Source of the DNA: Caenorhabditis remanei
Lineage: Eukaryota; Nematoda; Chromadorea; Rhabditida; Rhabditidae
Assembly: GCF_010183535.1 (NCBI RefSeq)
Contig: NC_071333.1
Coordinates: forward strand, 11,406,587-11,470,586
Direction: 5' to 3'
Length of the DNA: 64,000 nucleotides
The notes under the pieces are model-generated. The model searched no databases, was not told where the DNA came from, and worked only from the letters and a program-made list of their open reading frames with translations. This document shows positions 1 through 13,800 of the stretch, piece after piece (position 1 is the stretch's first letter; every line of letters begins with the position of its first letter). Made by a program: the position numbers and the translations under genes.

Positions 1-2042
1 CCTGGCCTTTGTGACATCACCCAGGTCAGCTTCCAAACTTTTAGTGTTTTGAGTGAATCAGAAGATTGAGATAGGATAGCCTGTAATAAAACGGAAGGGT
101 GGGCGCAATAGCAACTGTCATTTACACTCAATAAACGTTGCTCAAAACACATTTCACATCCCGTATTTTTCAGATACTCTTTGCGTCTTCGTATCGGGGT
201 CATAATTCTATTGTCGGCAACTGTAACGCTTTTACGGATCAATGGGCTCTACTTGTTCTATATCTTTGAGGATGACAACTGTGAATATTTCCACAGAAAA
301 TACTTGAGTTCACATCAAGAGGAAGTACAGAAATGGACTACTTTTGAGAACGTTCTTACGGTAATCCAACAGAATCAAAAATCTGGTTTCTTGAATAATG
401 ATGTTTTTAGTTCTTCCACACTTTCGTTTCATTCGTTCTTCTCGTTGCGTTCAATATTGTCGTGGTGGCAAAACTACGTGTTCAACACCGCAGAACTCGC
501 CGTCAATCCACTTCTCCAGCTCAACTGTTTTCGGTATACTTCAGAAATTTTCTGGGATCTAAATCAATTACGGTCTTGACGCCAGTTGGTAACACCGCCA
601 CGCAAACACTTGAAAATCGGGTACTTCGTTAAGCAAGACATCGTCTATGTTGAAAACAGCTTTTTTTAATTTCTTCTTCCTTGTCAGATTACGCCCCCGC
701 AATGAGATATTAATCGCATGGTATTCCAGTCAAAATTTATACTTTTTTAGTTACAGCTAACCCATGAAATCCAATAGATCCTGTTTTAAATTCTTAGAGT
801 ATCAATGATTTCATAGAAGAAAAAAACAAAGAAACAAGGAAGGTGGATGAAAAGAGAAAGAAGATTTTTGCTCAAGGGCAAACCTATTTGAGTGGGCAGG
901 AATGATAATTAAATCAACAGAAACATCTTTTCTGGATTGAGTGAAGAAGAAACACGTATTTTTAAGGGGTGGACGATGAACTCCAGAAAAAGATGTAGAA
1001 CAAAAAATGTTCTGGAGAAAAAAACAATTAGTGAACATTTTGGTACAAGACCGGAAGATACAAAATATAGTTGTTCCGGTGTAGCTAATTTAAAAATTAA
1101 ATCTAACAGGGTAACGAAGCACGTATTGAAATGCAACAAGAAGAAGTTCCCCAGATTGAGATGGTAACAAATCACATATTGTAGATATCAAACTTTTGTA
1201 GAGTCACTAGAATCACCAATGTTTCTTGATTTCCCTTTAGTTCTCACAATTTCAAATGTTCAGAGAAATAGACTTTCAAACGCTTTGCTTGATTTTCTCA
1301 TGCTGAAACCCTCACTTCTATCCGAGTTACCAGCTTTGAACCCTTTATTCAAATCTATTTTTCTATTGCTTCAAATTTTGGTTTGGCATTCACTCTTTTG
1401 CTTCTCTAGAGCTCTGATAAGTTGTAAACCTTAATTTTTCCAGTCAACCACCGCCCGTGTTCAAGCCGCCCAAGAAATCCGTGAGCAGCAACACAAAATT
1501 CGTTGCGCAGTCAAAACCACAGTAGTTATCATTTCTGCATATCTGGCTTGTAATCTCTGCAACTTCGTTCTCTACAGTTTGGAGACCTTCCGACGAGAAT
1601 GGATCATGGTGAGTGTAGTAGACGATAGAAAAATTGGAGCAAAACTGACCACTAGCGGAGAGGACTCGAAGTAACTAAAACATTCATCATATGGGCTTAG
1701 TGTAGTGCGCGCTGCTGAATGTCGCAACAAAAAAAAATTCGAAGAGTAAAAGTATGAATGGGTAAATTTGCAGGAGGGAAATGGAGGCTTCAAACCGTTT
1801 TACGTAATCATAAGTGATGTTGGATCCAATCTTTTTGTATTCTCGTCCACAATCAGAATCTTCATCTACTACAAATACAACGCTGAAATCAAGTAAGATA
1901 CAAATCATCTTGTTCCAGATAATTTATAGTTGATATCTTCAGAAAACTCATCAGAGAGATGTGGCTGGTCAACTTCATCATTACACATATTCGCCCTCTC
2001 AAAACCGATGCACTTCTTAAAATTGATAGAGCCGATGTTTGA
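1..2042 (+). CDS. Rhodopsin-family (neuropeptide-type) GPCR, 3' part
   Basis: The 5' half lies outside the window. Exons read in one phase series: ..24, 174-360, 411-533, 1444-1608, 1774-1892 and probably 1955-2042 (TGA). Exon 174-360 gives a transmembrane helix 4-like stretch (RIGVIILLSATVTLL) and a second extracellular loop with a cysteine. Exon 411-533 gives helix 5 (FVLLVAFNIVVVAKLR). Exon 1444-1608 gives a charged third loop (EIREQQHKIRCAVKTTVVI) and helix 6. Exon 1774-1892 gives helix 7, ending STIRIFIYYKYN where many receptors have NPxxY. The layout fits FMRFamide/myosuppressin-type worm receptors, but I cannot place it in a subfamily. The 910-bp intron 534-1443 holds no other gene. 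The last exon is the least certain: two other acceptors (1918, 1942) are possible and would give different short tails. Confidence 0.7.
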
Positions 2043-4666
2043 TATACACATCATTCCATAGTATCTATATATACCGCTTACTGGATACCTGCTTCTTTTT
2101 TGCTCCTTCATTATTTTTCAACATTGTGGGTCACTTGATTAGTTATCAACCATATAATTTTCAAATCTTTGTGAAAACCGGAGACAATATGCATCTTGAC
2201 TTGACCTGACAGATCTCCGAATCTTCTCTACATTCCTGTTTATATAACTGCTTCATTTTCCATCAAACCGCTTTTCATGTTCTGGTCTCCTTCCTATTTC
2301 GATAGTTAGAAATAAACATTTTGATGGAAACGAAAACATTTTCATGCAGTCTAAAACTGCTGTTTATGGACACAAAAGGATTCGAGATGACAAGGGATTA
2401 AGACGCATTTCCATGTCCGTTCAACTTGAATACGAACCAGATTGTTGTTCAAGTTTTCAGCCATTTTTCTGGAAAAAAAGATACAGACTTTCAGTTTGCA
2501 AGGGACGAAACAACAAAGAATAATAGATCCATTGTTTCGAAAACGTTTCCAACTTATGAATGAAGAGTAAAGATCAAGCTGTGAAAAAAAAACACTTTGT
2601 GGCTGTAGTAGTTATTGTTTTCTCACGTTGTGCCCATTTTCAAACAATAGACATAAATGTGCCTATATTTAAATCATGCCAACCGACATCAGGAAGTCTA
2701 ACCAATGCGAAAAATGTTTCCTACGTTTCAAGTAAGTGCAAGACCAACCGGCTGTATCACATTTATTGGGGAAATTCTGTTGAGGGTTTCTTGCAGATCA
2801 CTGGAATGGTCAAGGACTTATATTTTCTGCTTTTGCATAAATAATCAAAACACGTTTTGAGCGTTTGGAACAGTAATATTTATCAAATATTACTTTTTCC
2901 AATGTTGATCTTGTTATAGAATGGAAAACGAAATTTGGGACCATGAATATTTTTTTTCAGCACTACAAGTATAGTTAGCTGAAGGTTTCTATTGCCGAGT
3001 TCTGTGGAGATGACGTGTTCAGGACAATTATCACAAAAACGTGATAAATGTTTGAGAAAATCACATCTTCCCTTGCAAACTGATTACTTTTTGAAGATTA
3101 TTACTGATTCCATATTAAAATCATGTTTTCTGATTCGGCTTCAATATGGGATCTGAAGCAGATGCTATTCAGAGGGTTTTTTGTTGAAAACCTAAAAAAT
3201 TAAAAGAATTGATAAAGAAATTCACCTGTTTTTAAACAAAACTCACAACAATGTTGTATTACTTGTTCCCAGCCCGAATAGTCTTTCAACGCTTCTTTGT
3301 GAGTGTGGAAAGAACTGTTGGAACTGTGAACATATAACAACAGGAGAATAACAAAATAGAGTAGTAAAGCATTCGTATACACCCAGAAAAGATGATGTGG
3401 ACATTGAGAATATTTGCTCTGTTCTCTTCCGTTAAGAGTGGTTGCCAAGGGAAACATCAGGAAATGTTGTCCGCCCGTTGCTCTGATCAAGTGACAAACT
3501 TTCACCACTCACATGAAATTGAAAAACCTCTCAACATAATCAGAGCTCTTGGAAAAATAGCACCTGTCGCGGCATGTAGATAAAAACTGTGAAGTTATCT
3601 GTTTTAATAAGAATCCGAAAAGTGTTAATCGTTTTAAGAGTGAATTCTTAGTTTTAACAAAACTGTCCTTAATATACTATTTTCTAATAATAATAATAAT
3701 TTATTCAATCAATCTTTGTTCCGCGAGAAAAAAAAGAACCGGAGCAAAAATCATAAGAACATACAACAAGAAGCTGTGAATAAATATGTAAGATGAGCTA
3801 TAGGACCCGCAAAGAGTCCAGTGCTCAAATTTTTGGAAAAATGGTCTGTAATGGCAGTTGGCGGAGTCGAGACGTAAAAGTTTGTTCGATTACGGTTTTA
3901 GGGAAGAACGGTACAATTTTCTCCCAAGTCGAAAGATGTTTATGGAGAAATGAATCGTTTTTCTTACCGCAAAGTACTATTCTACATGGGAACCGGAGGG
4001 ATAGCGCGGGTTTTACATATAAGGATTGGGGAATAGGCACTGGTGGGCTACAATTTTAAAGTAAGTTTTGAGAATTAGAATGATGCGTCTATGGTACATT
4101 GACATTAGGGATGAGATTGCTTGAAGCTTGTCGATTGTTTATTGAAGCTTGTCCTAAATCTTGTCCATTGGGTATTGCCAAATTCAAAAAAGTCAATTTT
4201 GTAAAGCTCAAACGTTTATTAATAAAAATTAAAAGCAGCGAAATAGCGAAAAGAAAAATGACAAAGGATGAAAAGATAGACCAACTCTGATCACACTTCA
4301 ATACAGAGCCATCACAGTTCCCGTTGATTTAAAATGTGTTGAACCACAGGGACAAGAATACAAATACAAGAAAACAGTGGGAAATTGAGACCAAATTTAA
4401 ACAAAAACACCCCGTAAGGTAAGAGATTTATATGACTGTCTTGATTCAGCAGCATGCGACTATTCGAAAAAAAGGGAAAATCATTCAGGAATGGTTTCCT
4501 CGTTATTATTCGACAGAAGATTCAATCGAGTTGCATTGGCATCATTATTGTTGTCATGTGCCGATTCCGACGATCTTGTGCATGATCTACGACGCTCAAT
4601 CTGGTCAGGCGCAGCATATCTTGACGAGCTAAAAATTTTGTTTTCTAACAGTTACGTCACGAGTTC
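2043..4666. other. Intergenic, no gene recognised
   Basis: This is the gap between the 3' ends of the converging GPCR (+) and dop-1 (-). Short open frames occur (for example 2560-2844 and 3793-4059 on +), but they lack family similarity and splice context. A short (AAT)n run sits near 3686-3701. Otherwise the DNA is AT-rich and unstructured. Confidence 0.6.
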
Positions 4667-7600
4667 TTACATTGACTTATTGAGATCAGGTTCTTCCCAA
4701 CAGCACCCGAACACCTTTACGATAATCTTCTTGAATGCTCTTCTGAAGTCTCGGTTGAAAATACTGTAGATCAAAGGATTAGCAGAAGAATTTGCATATC
4801 CAAGCCATGTAACTGCCTGTAAAATTAAAGAGTTTTCTGAGTACAGGAGGAATCTGATACCATAATGGTTTTTGAGCTGAAAATCTCGGGTAGCCATGCT
4901 CGAAGTATGTTGACAGTGAAGAACGGAAGCCAACAAACAAGAAAGGTTCCCATAATAACTCCGAGTGTGAGACTGAAAAATGATACATTTGATTTTGAGA
5001 CGATTCGTACTTCTGTTTCTAACCGCGCTTTTTGATCGCTGATGTTTGAACGATTATGAGCTGCCGGAGTGTGAGGATCTTGCGGAGACCGTTGATTCTT
5101 GAATCTCGCCGGACACAAGAAATTGAGTTTTGAGAAAATTGAAGAGCGAATCTGAAAACGTGTGTGTTCCTAAACAGATTTCACGATATTGAAGTGCAAA
5201 AAGCGAAAAATAAACACTTCGACAAAACCGTGTGTTTTGGTGGCGATCGAAAGAATTGAAAATAGTGTCAAAGTGTGAATTTTAAACCAAAGAGCAAAAA
5301 GCTTTAAAAAGCTTGATTAGTGTAGCTGACGAGCAATATCAATGCTTTTTTCTATTTAAAGTGTTTTATAAGTTTCTATGGATAGGTGATTATGTATAGA
5401 CTGCTAGATAGGTATGGTGACTTTTCAGATGTTCTAAAAAGTGACATGTAATAGTCCTGATGGATGCTATGTGGGAATTTCAACAAAATATTAACATAAA
5501 TTGGCACATCACTGCAAATTCAAATTCACTCTGGTTACACTGCATGTTTTCTTTGAATGAAAAACAGTCTAAAAAAAGAAAGAACTCAAAAAGTTTTTGA
5601 ATGAACGCAGTGTAAGAAATAAAACCGTGCCAGTGTGAATAACATGAAATCGCAGGGAGTGTTAGGTATGATAGACAGTAATGGTATACGGTAATATAGG
5701 GGGTAATGGGGGAGGAATTTCTACACAACTCACTGATTCAACCTTATTCTGCGAACTAGTTTTATTGTCTCCACGTCGTGGTGTCGCTGTTGTGGTTGTG
5801 GTCGAACGACGCGAGTAATGCCTCGAGACGGTCATCGTCGTCCGTTCGGTAGCCGGCGAGTCGGGAGGCAGGAGAGCTTCACCCTTCAGAGTTGCGGCCG
5901 TTACCTGGGAAGCACAATGATACGCCATGCGGACAAGCATGCAGGAGAGGAAGGTATAGTTTGGAAAACGGGGGATCAGTTTCATTCTATTGGAAAGGTT
6001 TAGAAGAATTTGGGATGGTTTGGAGAAAAAAACTCAAAATGGGGTTTAGGCGGTAGGCGACCAACACTAAACGTTCAAATGAAAATTTAATGGAATCCAA
6101 AAAATGACTGGCCCCAAAAAGCGATCATTCTATCTATAAGCTGGCTGTTAATTGTTAGGATTAAGCAAAACAAAAAAGGGATTCGATGTAAGTGGATTGC
6201 GAAAAATGTTAGAGGGATAGGGCTCTCCTTTTCTTGTATTCATGGAAAGATATAATATCGAGCATGATCAAAAAATGGAATAAAATGCAAAAATGTCTTC
6301 AAACTCTCAGGCACTTGGAAGAGAAAAAACTGGAGCACTACTCTGCTTGGAGCTTCTAAAAATGAAAACTGAATGATTACCTCGCGTATCTTTTCCGATG
6401 CAAGTTGCATTATCAAGAACGATGTCGCTTGTTGAAGTTGAGTTTTAATACTTCTCACATGTTTGCGAGCGTATAAATATAATTTTGTGTATAAGATAAC
6501 CATAACCATGGCTGGTAAGAAAAATGAAGCCATTGAACTGGAGATGGCATACGGTAGTGGTAGTCTCATCTCACAAACTGGCAGACCCGTGAGACTGAAA
6601 TAATTTAGGTTGTTCATTGATCTACCATCGGATACAAACGTATTGATAGTGACTTTCGATCCAAAGTCAAATCCAAGTGGGGCTGCTCCGATGCCGGCAG
6701 AGATCAGCCAAACCAAAACTATCACATAATTTATCCGACGGCGGTTACAATATCTGAATGTGTTAGTGAATTTTGAGTGTCCAATTCATGCGGACAAACC
6801 TTATATACACCATTGGTCTACTGATATGCCAATATCTATCCAGAGAAATTGCACAAAGATTCAAAATGCTAGCTGTGCAGGTAGTAATGTCAAAACTGAT
6901 CCAAAACTGACAGTAGAATTGACCAAACGGCCAGTACCCCAATATATCATTCACTGCAGCAAACACCATAACCTGAAAACTTTTAATCATCAGACCCAAA
7001 AATACCCTTTCATTTGTTTGAACAAAAACCCTACATCCTTGTTTCCATTTTTAGATGTCAGCAATTCTTTCGGAGCCTCTTCGCGTGTCTAGTGAGATTC
7101 ATCAAAAAAAAGAGAGCAAGGTCTAGGTGCAATTTAATCAACAGAAAGTGTGACTCGACCCATTTGACTCTTTCCGCTACGCTCGCTGCGCAATAAAAAA
7201 TGCTACCGGATATGTTGAATTTGACACTACACTATATCTAAAGGAAATTGAAATTGAGTTTTCGATATTTTTTGTAGTTTTAAGACTGGGAAAAACAAAT
7301 ACTCTGAAAGTTCAGAAGCCTCGAATTACATCTGGAAAAACAGTACACCATACTAGACCCTCGTAACCGCTCTGGCTATGATAAACGGCTAACTTCCGTG
7401 TATGTCAACATAAAGTGTGCCACTTCTTCTATTCGGAGCTATCTCCAGCAACAATACGCTCAAATTAGATTTAAGGCATCCTTCTCGGGACATTCTTGTA
7501 TCCTAGGCTTTCAAAATACTCAGGGTTATTTTCTAGTTTGACTAAAACATAGAACACGTATCCTGTGGAAAAATGGTTACTTGATAGACAGGGTTTCAGT

Positions 7601-7815
7601 GCTAACTTTGACGATGAAAGACCATTAGTCCTTCCACTCACCAACACTGATACCAACAAATCCGAAACTGCTAGTGATACCAAGAACAGATTTTCTGGCT
7701 GCTTCCGTAGTGATCGGTCCCATAATATGGCAGCACAGACAAGCAGGTTACCGAATAGAGCCAAGATGATCAAGATGGAGAAAAGTCCGAGCAAGGGCCA
7801 TTGCGTTTCGTTCAT
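4667..7815 (-). CDS. dop-1: D1-like dopamine receptor (DOP-1)
   Basis: Six exons on the minus strand: 7815-7642, 6972-6800, 6753-6381, 5904-5734, 5151-4861, 4816-4667; together 443 aa. It is a class A amine receptor of the plasma membrane. Helix 1 follows a very short N-terminus. Helix 2 has SLAVSD. Cys79 is the expected disulphide cysteine, Asp86 the amine-binding aspartate of helix 3, and DRY is at 103-105. Helix 5 has serines 187-189 and 192, as in catecholamine receptors. CWLP is at 370-373 in helix 6 and NPLIY at 407-411. The third intracellular loop is long (about 140 aa) and rich in Ser/Thr and Arg, with a poly-Thr run in exon 4. A TTTCAG just upstream of the ATG (near 7824) could take SL1. 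The symbol rests on remembered similarity to C. elegans DOP-1 and on the neighbouring esterase, which is adjacent to dop-1 there. Another amine receptor is less likely. Confidence 0.8.
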
Positions 7816-10800
7816 CGAATTTCTGAAACAAAGAGCTTTGAGAAAAAGAAAAACAATTAAAGAGCAAAAAAAGAAGTTTTAGAGATTCGGTTATTAAAGA
7901 TTATAGAAGAAATTGACAAAAACATAGTTTGTTGACACTATAAGAGACACCAGTAAAGAATAGAAACGTGACATCAAAATAAAAAGATTGTTCGAGTAAG
8001 AGACGGATTCAGACTAATTTACTTCTCGTTTTCCTTCTTGTCTCTGATTTCCCTTTTTAAATCTTCACGTCGACACGTTTTCTCAATTCCTACTTCACAA
8101 TATCACACTATTCTGACGTCAATTTTAGTTATATAATAAACAGTGCTATCAGACCTGAACAAAAAATAATAGATGAGGGACGTTGTTCCATCACTTTTCT
8201 TTCTCATTTTACAAGTGAATAGTGACATCTAATAACTATTCATTCGAGCCTACTCTGAATAATAACTACTCATTACTGATTCATATGACCCCCTCATCTT
8301 CTCAATTTCTGGAACACCGTGATCAAACGAAATGTCTCAAGTTCTGATGGAAAATCTTTTCTAAGGTCTAATACATCACGATATTGTTTTTGACAAATCT
8401 ATAGTACCTGTTGGATTTATTTCGAATTTATGGTCCATGAACTTTCTACGAAGAAACTTGCTAACCTAAAACTGACGAGGAAGAGGAAGCTAAACAAAAC
8501 TGAAAAAAAAGAGAGAAAAATTGCAGAAAGCGTTTTTCTAGGGTCAATTAACATTCGAGAGCAGCAAGTCCGTCTCTTAATCTATGCATCAAAACGGAAC
8601 GGGGGCATCGCTCCGCCGAGGGTAACCTAAAGATGATGAAACGGTTTATTGCTGAATTTCCAGTTTCTTTTATTCGAAAGTGGAGCCGCATTGAATATAT
8701 TTTGGACACAACAAAATATGGAAACGACAAGAAGGAACTGACATCTCCATATCTTTAGTAATGGTTAGTTTTGGGGAGAAATGACGGAAAGTTGACCACA
8801 ACATCAGCTCACAACCTACTAATTATTGGTTACGAAAATCATTTTCGTAAGTTTCCAAGGAGCTCGCATCAAAACTAGGCCAAATGCACCTTAAACGACT
8901 ATACGAGAAGAACAAGAACCTCAAATTTTATGTACAAATGAGATTGAGAATCAAATAAGAGAAGAGGGAGGGGAGCCTTCTCAAATCTCCGAGCAAAAAT
9001 CAAAAAGAAGAGAAAGGTCAACTCGGAGTGGTGAATGGATAGTTGACCTGAGAGGAAGTGATTACTTTTCCTGTCTAGGGTTCGCTGATGGAAAGTTTTT
9101 CTTTCAGTATTGATGTTTTATCGAGCAAGAGGTAGGGGTTTACAGCCTGAAGACATATAATTAATTGACAAAAGATGGGGGAGGAAGAAACATGTCATAT
9201 GCGGAACAAGACAACACGTTAATTTAGAAATAATCTCGAGTCTGTTGATAGGAGGAAGAAAAGCAACTAGAAAAAAATTAGCACAGGAGAATAGGGTAGC
9301 ACACAACCTAACTAAATGACGGCACGAATTGGGGGCGGAGCAACCCTCTTCTTCTTTGCCGTCTTTTTTCACGGAGCGCATCTATAAGATGTTGAATGAA
9401 GAAGAGGACACGGGCCCGTATGGCGAATAAAAGTAGGGAAGAGACGGGGCGCAAAGAAACACGTAGTTGTCGTCGCCCCCCGGAATGGATGAAGAATTGG
9501 ATGAGAAAAGGCGAAAAAGTTGCATTTCGGAGGTGAATGACCAATACAATAAAAATGGGGAAAAGGACTGGGAGTTGGGAAGCAGGGGGCAATCGAGAAG
9601 GCCGGGAGCCAAGAGAGGAAGCACGAACCGCCACCGCTATTCATATTTAATAGCATTTTGAACTTTTGTGGCAAAAAAAGGGGAAAACGCGTATTAAATG
9701 TTTGAAAAGGTGAACCAATTTGTGAGAAAAATGAAATTGAAGAAAAGAAAGAAAGAAGAAAGTCAATTGAAGTCTTGTTCCCATGTTTACAAACCAAAAG
9801 GAGGTGTTGTAAACTTTTAGGAAGAGACCAAAGATAGAATCTCATTTGAAGTTTTCACACTTTTCTTGTTCACTTCTAGAAAAGGTGTCCCTTTTTCAGA
9901 AAACAACTTATCGTTTCGTTTTTGCTTGTTATGCAGAATTGTTTTCGTTCTCACTATAAGGATAGAGCGACATTTTCAGAATTTCGATTCTGGAGTTTGA
10001 TGACTTCGTTAGGACCGATGAATGTCAACTATAGAGACACAGATCCATCGGTACCCAACTCTTTGACCTCCCACTGAGCAAACATCTACTTTATTAAAAT
10101 ATTCAAAAATAACTACTCTCAGCACACTCAGTCTCCTGATCATCTAGGTTTAGAAGTTTTCATTAAGTTTTTTTTCTAATAACTCAATACGTGAGCGCGA
10201 ATCGAAACTCAAAAATTGGTAGTTTGGTGTTTCAATAATGACAAGTATCTCAAAAAAACCTTATAAACAAACCGAAACATTCTTCAATGATCAAATGAAC
10301 GAAACGCTCAAAGTGTAGTAATGAAAGTTATGGAATGTCGGGGAGGATAAGGTTTCGAGAAGAAAGTTTATGACAGAGGAAAGTTCAGTTCGTGTGTTTA
10401 TTACTTGCAAAACCGAATTCCATGATATCTTTTTTCTTTTTCTTTTCTCGCATTACGAGTCCAAGCAGGCAACTGTCGACAATGGATAGAAGAAGGTTTT
10501 CTCGGAACACACACCCCGACGAAAACTCGGAAAAAAGAGAATTCAATTCGGACGAAGGCAATCGAAAAATGACGAAGTTTGTTTCATGCCGGGGGCCCCG
10601 CTGGGTCGACGGGTCCATCATTCTCCTCTCTTCCATCCTATTTCGTGTTCACAAAGTGCTTGACCACGAAAAAAGGTAATAGAATAGATACAATCGAGAG
10701 CAAGGGGCTCGAGAAACATTTTTCGTCGGGACAGATAGAGAAAGACCAACTCTAAAAAAGCGGCAAGCGTTTGGGCTGACATTGACAAAGCGGTGTTAGC

Positions 10801-13800
10801 TGACGATAGACAGACAAAGGCACACTTTTGTTGCCATTTTCGGACATCTCCCTCCGGATTTTCCGCCATTATGACGAGCTTGAAACCTGATATAACTTTG
10901 CACCTACATACTTTACCCTTTGGGTTACCTGGCTGCACCCGACGACTTGAGTCACTCTGAATGTAATTCATTGTAGTGTGTTACTTCCGTTTCTCAGACA
11001 TGCCAGCTTAGCTGATTTGCAATTCATTGTCAAGCGTGGGTTCAAACATAAAGATATGGATGTTGTAAACAATGGATGATACCAATTTAGAATTTTCACA
11101 ATATGGGAGTGTTATGAATAAATTTGGGCTTTCTGTATAAATAGCAACATGATGTTATCTGAGTAACTAATCAAGTAAAGGTCACTATCTAGAACCGAAG
11201 ATTCAAGAAAAATCTAGACAATGACTGTCCTTGTTCATCGAACGTGCCTACGTACTGTACTTTAAAAGAAAGATAACATATTCTCATAATGAAGTTCAAA
11301 AGTTTATAGTCTGGGAGTTCTAAAACCGGAAGAATATTTAGTTTTGCATGTAGACAACGGAAATGAGAATACTGGGATGTTCGAAAAAGTTATCATTTTT
11401 TGGAAAACAGAAATGTGTGTCAAATAGTTTGATGGATGAAAAAAACAAAAACACTCAGAGTTGAGAAGAGAGCTGAAAAGTTGATAAATTCGGCACAGAA
11501 AAAATTATTTTGTAGAAAAACAACGACATCAAGGGAATTGAAAATCTATATATATTAAGAATTGTCACGAGACGAAAATTTCTTTTGAAATTGGAAGTTT
11601 GGCGCTTTTTCGGGAGTGTCCAAAACAGGAACACAAGTTCATGTTGGACTGAGAGGGCAACGATCCTCAAAAATTTGGTAGTGTTGTTCTTTTTCTATTT
11701 TTAGACGCTCCCAAATAGTGGCACCATGGTTTGGTATAGTATATAGTCAAGAGTCATGAAATGGGAATGGGTTACAATGATTCTTGCACGTTTTCTCCAT
11801 TTTTCTTTTCTAACTTGAGACAATAATTACCCTCTGACAAAAAATGGGGAGTGATTGATGTCTTGTTGTATCACATCACATAATCCAACTGGTCTCAATG
11901 CTTCCTCGTTGAGTAAAAAAGAGCGGACAATTGAGAACGAATAGCTTCAAGACAAGCAAAAGGCACTAAAAAAAGAAACTAGGCAGCCTGTCGAATTGGT
12001 CCCCAGAGCTTCGAAGAACTCGAGTATCAACACTCATATAACAAACACATAACATCATCTGAAAGCGTGCCGCTTCTTGAGCTTCCGCAATTTGACAACA
12101 GTTTGAGAAGCAAATATTGAGTTTTTTGTCATATCAAAACCAACCCACTCGTTTCTTTTTGTGATGAAGAAGAATAGCCTGCTAGCATTCTAGATGAATA
12201 AAAAAAGTGTAGACAAAATGTTCATAACATTCCCATTATGGTATCTGGGCAACATTCAACAATCCCATCATTAAACGTCCATTAAATAGAAATAGAAAAA
12301 AGAAGGAAAAAAGGCAGACAAACGTTATGGCATTTTTGTAATTATCTATGCACGTTCCGTCTTCCAAAAAAGAAGAAAACGCATAAAAAATAATTCAATA
12401 AAATGCATGTGGATGTTGACTAATTAGAGATAGAAATGGACCAGTGGACCAATATATGGCAGACTTGGAAAACAAGAACATATTTGGGAAACGTGACTAA
12501 AACTGTATTGCGAGGAATGTTCTAGAAGACTAAACGGAAAAACAACTATAAAAGTTTAATCGACTAGAACTGAAACTCTCGACTATTTATATCAAGCTTC
12601 CTAGTCTCAAAATAGAATTGTCCGGTGTGTTCTAGATAAGGAACCATAGCGAATGGGTTACTGGAAATGCTTGATTAAAAACTTGATTGGACAAGACCAA
12701 AATATTTTCACAGGTCTAAGCAACCCATTGAAGAAAAAAACACAATTTGACTACTCTCGGAATCTGCAAAAAACAAATCATTTTCCAGTGCTTTGTCAGA
12801 TAGTTGCCGTTCTAGACTTGATGAAGTGTTTTGGCTTTCCACATCAAAACAAGATGCATATTAAATGAAGAAAATGATTCATTTAAAGAGGGCTGTATGA
12901 CCCAGACATTTTTGCCAGCTTGATTGGGTACCAGCCTACACTATAGATTACTACTGAATGAGACTGAACAAAATTAATTGGATGAAGAAGGATAGATAGT
13001 GATGCAAGATATTTGCTCGCCCCCTCCCTCGCTTTTCATGTTTTTTTTTGAATTCTTTGGAATTAAATTGAGTAGTGAGTAGTAGTTAGAAATGAGCAGT
13101 TTTTATTCTGAATAATGATTCTGACATACTCTAAGGGATATAAGTTTTTTGTTCTCTCTTTCATCAGAATATTCATTTTACAAGAAGGAAATCCAGCTGA
13201 AAACCTGGAAAAAGTTCTGAAAATCTGTTCTGAAGACAGATATTTTTGAAGAAATTTCAAGAAAATGATATTAGTAGAGGGTGTGAGAGCAGAATAATAA
13301 AATGAACAAGGAACTCCACACAAATAGAAAAATTATGCGAGATGAAAAAAATATATGACGTGTGAATAGCACTTTCACTTTTTAAACACCAGGGAGTTAA
13401 CAGGAATGATATTTTAAAAATAACAACCGTTCTGCTGATAGGTCATAGTTGGAAGTGGCAAAGATAGAGGAAAATAAATCAAAAAAGAATGGCTGTCGAG
13501 TTTTGCTTTTGACATGCCTTGTCAAACTCGGAAAAAGCATCAATCCCCCGTTGGGTTCAAATCGACACGCGTCGAACGAGAGTGATTTCTATTTTATTCA
13601 TGACCACTTCATCAAACATTTTCAATCAGAAATTGAGAAAAGGCGACATATTCAAAGCGCAAAACCGGAACCAAAACGTCAAAAAGCACCTAGAAATCTG
13701 TTGACAGGATCGTTGGAGCTTTGTGACAGACATATTCGAGTGGAACAATAAAAAAGCAATCGGAAAATATGGTTATTCCATAATTCTGGAAAGCAATTGT

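Noticed and set aside
2560..2844. 94-codon plus-strand frame as a small secreted protein
   Set aside because: A hydrophobic stretch is present but it is not placed as a clear signal peptide, and there is no acceptor or similarity; judged chance.
9308..9845. Overlapping minus-strand frames up to 158 codons
   Set aside because: Phe/Ser/Pro-rich low complexity, open in several frames at once, in an AT-rich region with GC-rich patches; no splice structure.
10385..10971. Frames of 83-117 codons on both strands
   Set aside because: They overlap antisense to each other without similarity to a family; better explained as a GC-richer, perhaps regulatory, patch.
13449..13751. 100-codon plus-strand frame starting at TTG
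   Set aside because: No ATG at the start, no splice sites in phase and no similarity.
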